From Rhizobium sp. (GTDB lineage: Bacteria > Pseudomonadota > Alphaproteobacteria > Rhizobiales > Rhizobiaceae): DNA of 38,579 nt. The stretch is taken from NCBI GenBank assembly GCA_020621905.1, contig JAHRYZ010000010.1, positions 1 to 38,579 of the forward strand, read 5' to 3'. Below are positions 35,194 through 38,579 of the stretch, piece by piece. Every line of letters starts with the position of its first letter. Position 1 is the stretch's first letter. The notes under the pieces are model-generated. The model was not told where the DNA came from, did no database searches, and saw only the letters and a program-made list of their open reading frames with translations. Made by a program: the position numbers and the translations under genes.

Positions 35194-35832
35194 ATGATGA
35201 AGAAACTCGGATGGGGCGCAATCGCCCTCATCATATCCTCCACGCCGGTTCTTGCCGCGGATGCCGTCATGGAGGCTCCGGCCGTTCCGCCCGAAGTGGT
35301 CGATACCATGCCGACGTTCAGCTGGGCGGGCGGCTACATCGGCATGCATGGCGGCTACGGATGGGGCAATGGTGACTTCTACGATGGTGTCGGCTCGGCC
35401 TCGGACGATTTCGACGGCGGCCGTTTCGGCGGTTTCGTCGGCTACAACTGGGACTTCGGAACCAGTGCCATCGTCGGTCTCGAAGCCGACCTGAACTATG
35501 ACTGGAACGAAAACAGCTACGGCGCGGTCGATGTCGGTACGGGCCTCAACGGCTCCGTCCGTGGCCGGGTCGGTTATGCCATGGACCGCGTCCTGCTCTA
35601 TGCGGCAGGCGGCTGGACGGCGACCAATTTCTCGGTCGACGGCGGCGGCTTCGATGAAAGCGAGATGCTGCACGGCTGGACGCTCGGCGCCGGCTTTGAC
35701 TACGCGATCACCGACCGCGTCTTCACCCGTCTCGAATATCGCTACAACGACTACTTCGAGAAGGAAGTGCTGGGAGTCGATACGGACTTCAACCAGCATG
35801 TGGTCAATGTCGGCATCGGCGTGAAGTTCTGA
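35194..35832 (+). CDS. Omp25/31-like outer-membrane beta-barrel protein
   Basis: 212 residues. Signal peptide MMKKLGWGAIALIISSTPVLA, mature part starting near ADAVMEAP. Strands alternate glycine and aromatic residues (GGYIGMHGGYGWGNGDF; FGGFVGYNWDFG; VRGRVGYAMDRVLLYAAGGW) and the chain ends in a phenylalanine (VGIGVKF), the outer-membrane insertion signal. This matches the small porin-like barrel family common in Rhizobiales (Omp25/Omp31, RopB). ATG 35194 follows GGGAG; a start at 35164 would put polar residues before the signal. Confidence 0.9.
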   Translation: MMKKLGWGAIALIISSTPVLAADAVMEAPAVPPEVVDTMPTFSWAGGYIGMHGGYGWGNGDFYDGVGSASDDFDGGRFGGFVGYNWDFGTSAIVGLEADLNYDWNENSYGAVDVGTGLNGSVRGRVGYAMDRVLLYAAGGWTATNFSVDGGGFDESEMLHGWTLGAGFDYAITDRVFTRLEYRYNDYFEKEVLGVDTDFNQHVVNVGIGVKF

Positions 35833-35857
35833 TCGACGACGTTCCCTGCCAATCTCA

Positions 35858-35891
35858 ATGCCCGGCGAACCCGAAATGGAGCGCCGGGCAT
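35858..35891. terminator. Hairpin between convergent genes
   Basis: ATGCCCGGCG (35858-35867) pairs with CGCCGGGCAT (35882-35891). It lies between the Omp gene and the convergent secreted-protein gene and may end both transcripts. Confidence 0.6.
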
Positions 35892-35914
35892 GAGCGCTTG
35901 ACCTGCGCCGCCGC

Positions 35915-36790
35915 TCAGAACCGCTCCTCGTTTTGGCGGGCAAGTTCGTCCAGCGCGTCGGAATCCGGTTCGTAAGTGCCGGTCTTCTCATTCAGGCGAT
36001 AGGTCGCCGAGACGGTGCGGGCAGGGCTCGGCATCGGCTCCGTGTCGCAACTTTCCTCCACCGTCTCCTCCCGAATAGTCACCTCGACACGCAGCGCCGG
36101 GTGCGAGCCGGCCGCATCGACGCTGACCGCCGGCTCCTGCACGCGACTCAGTCCGCAGAGGCGCTCCGAAAAGGTCAGCACCGTGTCGATCGGTTTAAGG
36201 CCGCCTTCGGTGGCCAGCACGAGGCTGGTGATACGATAGCTCTGGCTGGAGTTCCAGTGAGTGCTTCGGGTCAGGAGTGCCGTGGTGTCGTCGCCGAGGT
36301 CAAGGAAGGCCGGCGGTGCGAAGCCGGATTCGCGGTCGAGGCCGACGTTGAGCGAATCGAGCAGCCGCGGTGCTTCTTCCAGGGCATAGAGCGCGAGGAT
36401 CGCTGGCGCCTGCGGAACATCGCTGAACGGACCGAAGTCGAACAGGACGGCCAGTTGTTTCTTGCCTGCCCGCTCGAAGGCCACCGTCTCCACCCCGTCG
36501 AGGGCCAGGCCGTCCGGCCATTCCTTGTCGAGGTCGAAGCGTTCGGCAAAGTCGGCGTCGAGGTTCCTGCCCCTCCAGTTCATGTCGTCGGCGGCGAGAT
36601 CGGGCACGAAGGTGCGCACGAGGTCGAGATAGGTCTTGTCGGTTCCGGCTACCGGTGCATCGAGGCTCTCCAGCCGGCTTTCCCCGGCGAGGGCGGAGCA
36701 CGGCGTGAGCGCCAGGAGAGCAAGGGCGGCGAGGGCGAAGAAAGCATGCAACGATTGCTCGTCCGGTCTCTGTTGTCTGTTCGAGCCCAT
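35915..36790 (-). CDS. Unrecognised secreted protein
   Basis: 291 residues. After a basic, polar N-terminus comes a hydrophobic segment (HAFFALAALALLALTPCSALAG), so it is exported; the TPCSALAG end could be a Sec cleavage site, while the cysteine is not in a canonical lipobox. The mature part is acidic, with one Cys pair (RLCGLSRV; EESCDTEP) and repeated Leu-Asp patterns, and no motif I recognise. Coding support: clean frame, biased codon use like its neighbours, convergent to the Omp gene and divergent from ompW. Start at 36790 uncertain. Function unknown. Confidence 0.75.
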   Translation of the reverse strand: MGSNRQQRPDEQSLHAFFALAALALLALTPCSALAGESRLESLDAPVAGTDKTYLDLVRTFVPDLAADDMNWRGRNLDADFAERFDLDKEWPDGLALDGVETVAFERAGKKQLAVLFDFGPFSDVPQAPAILALYALEEAPRLLDSLNVGLDRESGFAPPAFLDLGDDTTALLTRSTHWNSSQSYRITSLVLATEGGLKPIDTVLTFSERLCGLSRVQEPAVSVDAAGSHPALRVEVTIREETVEESCDTEPMPSPARTVSATYRLNEKTGTYEPDSDALDELARQNEERF

Positions 36791-36957
36791 CGGAGAATCA
36801 CCTCTGCGGCAATGCCGGCGGACCCTTGCGGCGTGTTCGGCGTGGGTGCTGCGAATGCCGTGACGCAGCAGGCTTTTTCAATCGTCAAGTGACGCTGTGG
36901 CCAAATTGTGACAGCCGCAGGGCAGCATCAGCATCTGTTTGATTCCTCATGCGTCTA

Positions 36958-36971
36958 TTGATCTAGCTCAA
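36958..36971 (+). promoter_or_regulatory. FNR/FixK-type anaerobox before ompW
   Basis: TTGATCTAGCTCAA fits the TTGAT-N4-ATCAA consensus with one mismatch. A -10-like TATTTT at 36995-37000 would set transcription near 37006, putting the box centre about 42 bp upstream, the position of class II FNR-activated promoters. Confidence 0.68.
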
Positions 36972-37017
36972 ATGCCCTTGCGTTTCTGGCGGCGTATTTT
37001 GTGCACGGCACAAGCCA

Positions 37018-37030
37018 TTGATCTACTCAA
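37018..37030 (+). promoter_or_regulatory. Near-copy of the anaerobox overlapping the ompW ribosome site
   Basis: TTGATCTACTCAA repeats the upstream box but with a three-base spacer instead of four, and its end runs into the Shine-Dalgarno CAAGGAGAG. Whether FNR could bind it is doubtful; it may be a relic of a short duplication. Confidence 0.35.
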
Positions 37031-37041
37031 GGAGAGACCCC

Positions 37042-37731
37042 ATGACCAAGACCTGCACGCGGCTGATCAGCGCCCTTGCCGCAGCCACCGCATTGCTCCT
37101 CATCGGCCAGGCGGCCGGCGCGGCGGACATGACGCCTGTGGCTGAAGCGGCGCCGGATGCTCCGCTCGTGGCGGCTTCGAGCCCGTGGCAGGTCCGTGTG
37201 CGCGGTCTTGGCGTGATCTCCGAAGACAACGGCCACGTGAACGGCATTGCCGGTTCGGACCTTTCCTACAGCGATACCTACATCCCTGAACTCGACATCA
37301 CCTACTACTTCACCGACAACATCGCAGCCGAACTCATCCTCGGCACGACCTATGCCAACGTCTGGGGCGAAGGTTCAATCTCTGGCCTCGGCAAGATCGG
37401 CCGCACCTGGATCCTGCCGCCGACGCTGACCCTTCAGTACCACTTCACCGATTTGGGCGCCTTCAAGCCTTATGTCGGTGCAGGCCTGAACTACACCATC
37501 TTCTACAATGAAGATGGTGCCAATGCTGCCGATCTCGACATCGACGACGCCTTCGGCGTCGCCGTCCAGGCCGGTTTCGACTACATGCTCGACGAGCATT
37601 GGGGCGTAAACTTCGACGTCAAGAAGATCTTCCTCGAGCCTGATTTCACGGCCAATGTCGGCGCCGACGTCGACGGTACCGCCAAGCTCAATCCGTGGCT
37701 GGTCGGCGCAGGCGTCACCTACCGCTTCTGA
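37042..37731 (+). CDS. ompW: OmpW-family outer-membrane protein
   Basis: 229 residues. Signal peptide (TRLISALAAATALLLIGQAAGA) then a mature barrel. Family markers: WQVRVRGLGVISEDNG, IPELDITYYFTDNIAAELILGTT, WILPPTLTLQYHFTDLGAFKPYVGAGLNYTIFY, WGVNFDVKKIF and the C-terminal GVTYRF. Eight-stranded barrels of this type allow hydrophobic molecules through and are commonly induced at low oxygen; the anaerobox fits. ATG 37042 follows AAGGAGAG. Strong terminator follows. Confidence 0.93.
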   Translation: MTKTCTRLISALAAATALLLIGQAAGAADMTPVAEAAPDAPLVAASSPWQVRVRGLGVISEDNGHVNGIAGSDLSYSDTYIPELDITYYFTDNIAAELILGTTYANVWGEGSISGLGKIGRTWILPPTLTLQYHFTDLGAFKPYVGAGLNYTIFYNEDGANAADLDIDDAFGVAVQAGFDYMLDEHWGVNFDVKKIFLEPDFTANVGADVDGTAKLNPWLVGAGVTYRF

Positions 37732-37758
37732 TCGTCAGGATCGGATCGCAACATTGAA

Positions 37759-37792
37759 GGCCGGGAACGTAGCGTTCCCGGCCTTTCCTTTT
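37759..37792 (+). terminator. Rho-independent terminator after ompW
   Basis: GGCCGGGAACG (37759-37769) pairs perfectly with CGTTCCCGGCC (37773-37783) around TAG, followed by TTTCCTTTT. Confidence 0.88.
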
Positions 37793-37818
37793 GGCCGGCC
37801 GTGCGACCGGTTCAAAGG

Positions 37819-37830
37819 TGCAACGTTGCA
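37819..37830. promoter_or_regulatory. LacI-type palindrome upstream of the last gene
   Basis: TGCAACGTTGCA, a perfect 12-bp palindrome identical to the core of the 15780 site, 104 bp before the ATG at 37934. The outermost C/G of the 14-mer are not conserved here. Confidence 0.4.
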
Positions 37831-37933
37831 AGCCGGGCATTGCCAGACGGATCGTCGGGTCGGCTGGCGGGGGTTGCAATCGCCTCGGCCGCGTACTATC
37901 CCCGCGCGGTAGCTCTCAAGGGGATGTGACGGC

Positions 37934-38579
37934 ATGAAAATCGGTGCTCTCAGCTGGAACGGCAACAATATCGGCGACGATATCCAGAGCGTTGCCGTCA
38001 TGCAGCATCTCCCCCCCGTGGATGTGTTCCTCAACCGCGACCATCTCAACAGCTATGATGGCCCCGAGACGCTGCTCGTCACCAATGGCTGGTTCCTGTC
38101 GAAGCTCGACAACTGGCCGCCGAGCCCGTCGATCAAGCCGATCTTCTTCGGTTTCCACGTGCAGAAGCACGCCAAGCCGACGATCGCGCGCCATGTCGAC
38201 TATCTGAAGAAGCACCAGCCGATCGGTTGCCGCGACCAGGGCACGGTGGATTTCATCCGCTCGCTCGGCGTCGAGGCCTATCTGTCGCTGTGCAACACGC
38301 TGACCTTCAATGCGCCGGCCGACCGCGATCCGGATTCGATCTATCTCGTCGAGGCCAATCGCGACCAGCTGTCGCCGAAGCTGTTCAAGAAGGGGCTGAC
38401 GGTGAAGACGGTCAGCCATCGCTTCATCGACGTTTCGGCGCAGACGCGCCTGCAATATGCCAAGGAAATCGTCGAGACCTATGGCAAGAAGGCGGCGCTG
38501 GTCGTCACCACGCGTATCCAAAGCGCAATGCCCTCCATCGCCATGGGAAATCCGGTGATCTTCGTCGTGCCGAATATCT
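37934..38579 (+). CDS. Polysaccharide pyruvyl transferase family protein, 5' part
   Basis: The first 215 codons; the gene runs off the window. Begins MKIGALSWNGNNIGDDIQSVA, followed by LVTNGWFLSK, IGCRDQGTVDFIRSLGVEAYLSLCNTLTF and LVVTTRIQSAMPSIAMGNPVIFV. GCRD-T-LGV-S-C-TLTF is the signature order of this family, whose members add ketal pyruvate to cell-surface sugars. In the TTRI segment the usual His (TRIHxALP) is Gln. ATG 37934 has a GTGACGG upstream but no strong Shine-Dalgarno. Confidence 0.8.
   Translation, partial: MKIGALSWNGNNIGDDIQSVAVMQHLPPVDVFLNRDHLNSYDGPETLLVTNGWFLSKLDNWPPSPSIKPIFFGFHVQKHAKPTIARHVDYLKKHQPIGCRDQGTVDFIRSLGVEAYLSLCNTLTFNAPADRDPDSIYLVEANRDQLSPKLFKKGLTVKTVSHRFIDVSAQTRLQYAKEIVETYGKKAALVVTTRIQSAMPSIAMGNPVIFVVPNI

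Noticed and set aside
1-38579. Mobile element, prophage, CRISPR or defence island
   Set aside because: No transposase, integrase, repeat-spacer array or defence-family gene was recognised; the repeats present are small intergenic palindromes.
1-38579. tRNA or rRNA genes
   Set aside because: No cloverleaf with a GGTTCGAATCC-type arm and no rRNA sequence seen by eye; a covariance scan would be needed to exclude small RNAs.

Overview
This window reads as chromosomal (or chromid) DNA of a member of the Rhizobiaceae (Rhizobium, Agrobacterium, Ensifer or Shinella type). The grounds are very high GC content, alphaproteobacterial protein families throughout, an ornithine decarboxylase behind a long structured leader, a FixK/FnrN-type anaerobox before ompW, and short intergenic palindromic elements of the CCCTCTCCCCGC/GCGGGGAGAGGG kind typical of rhizobia. 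The genus cannot be fixed from the sequence alone. I see no tRNA, rRNA, CRISPR, prophage or insertion sequence.

Layout. 1-1887: end of an HlyD/EmrA-type adaptor and a DHA2/EmrB-type drug exporter. 1932-6036: terminator, paired operator, then a LacI-family regulator, xylulokinase and xylose isomerase in one direction (D-xylose to xylulose-5-phosphate). 6099-11544: a GNAT gene, a second LacI regulator, a 35-bp double operator, and a divergent ribose/xylose-type ABC importer (ATPase, permease, binding protein) closed by a terminator. 11597-14043: a second unit with its own LacI-type operator, encoding a TIM-barrel sugar isomerase/epimerase-like protein and a Gfo/Idh/MocA dehydrogenase. 14200-18524: SnoaL-like protein, AraC regulator, GH1 beta-glucosidase, and a divergent HxlR/nitroreductase pair. 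18958-21513: methionine importer metN-metI-metQ. 21766-24673: MATE exporter, tRNA hydroxylase TrhO, EVE-domain protein. 24677-27261: VOC protein, WYL regulator, and a split CHAD/CYTH pair. 27376-29796: KDPG/KHG aldolase, DUF533 protein, GNAT and a small membrane protein. 29807-31515: NicO-family metal transporter with a DUF1007 partner. 31614-34871: LysR regulator, long leader, ornithine decarboxylase and GNAT. 35194-38579: two outer-membrane proteins, an unrecognised secreted protein, and the start of a polysaccharide pyruvyl transferase-family gene.

The first 17 kb is mostly sugar uptake and catabolism under several LacI-type circuits. The two LacI genes are each preceded by a pair of palindromic sites whose centres lie exactly 21 bp apart. 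A different 14-bp LacI-type palindrome recurs upstream of the TIM-barrel gene, upstream of the beta-glucosidase, and near the right end.

A striking property is the number of broken frames: six otherwise intact genes (MFS, ABC ATPase, TIM-barrel, HxlR, metN, LysR) are each interrupted by loss of one base, nearly always from a short G or C run, and the downstream frame continues the family sequence without decay. This looks more like systematic indel error than real pseudogenisation, but only reads can decide. The xylulokinase frame also lacks a usable start codon where the family needs one.
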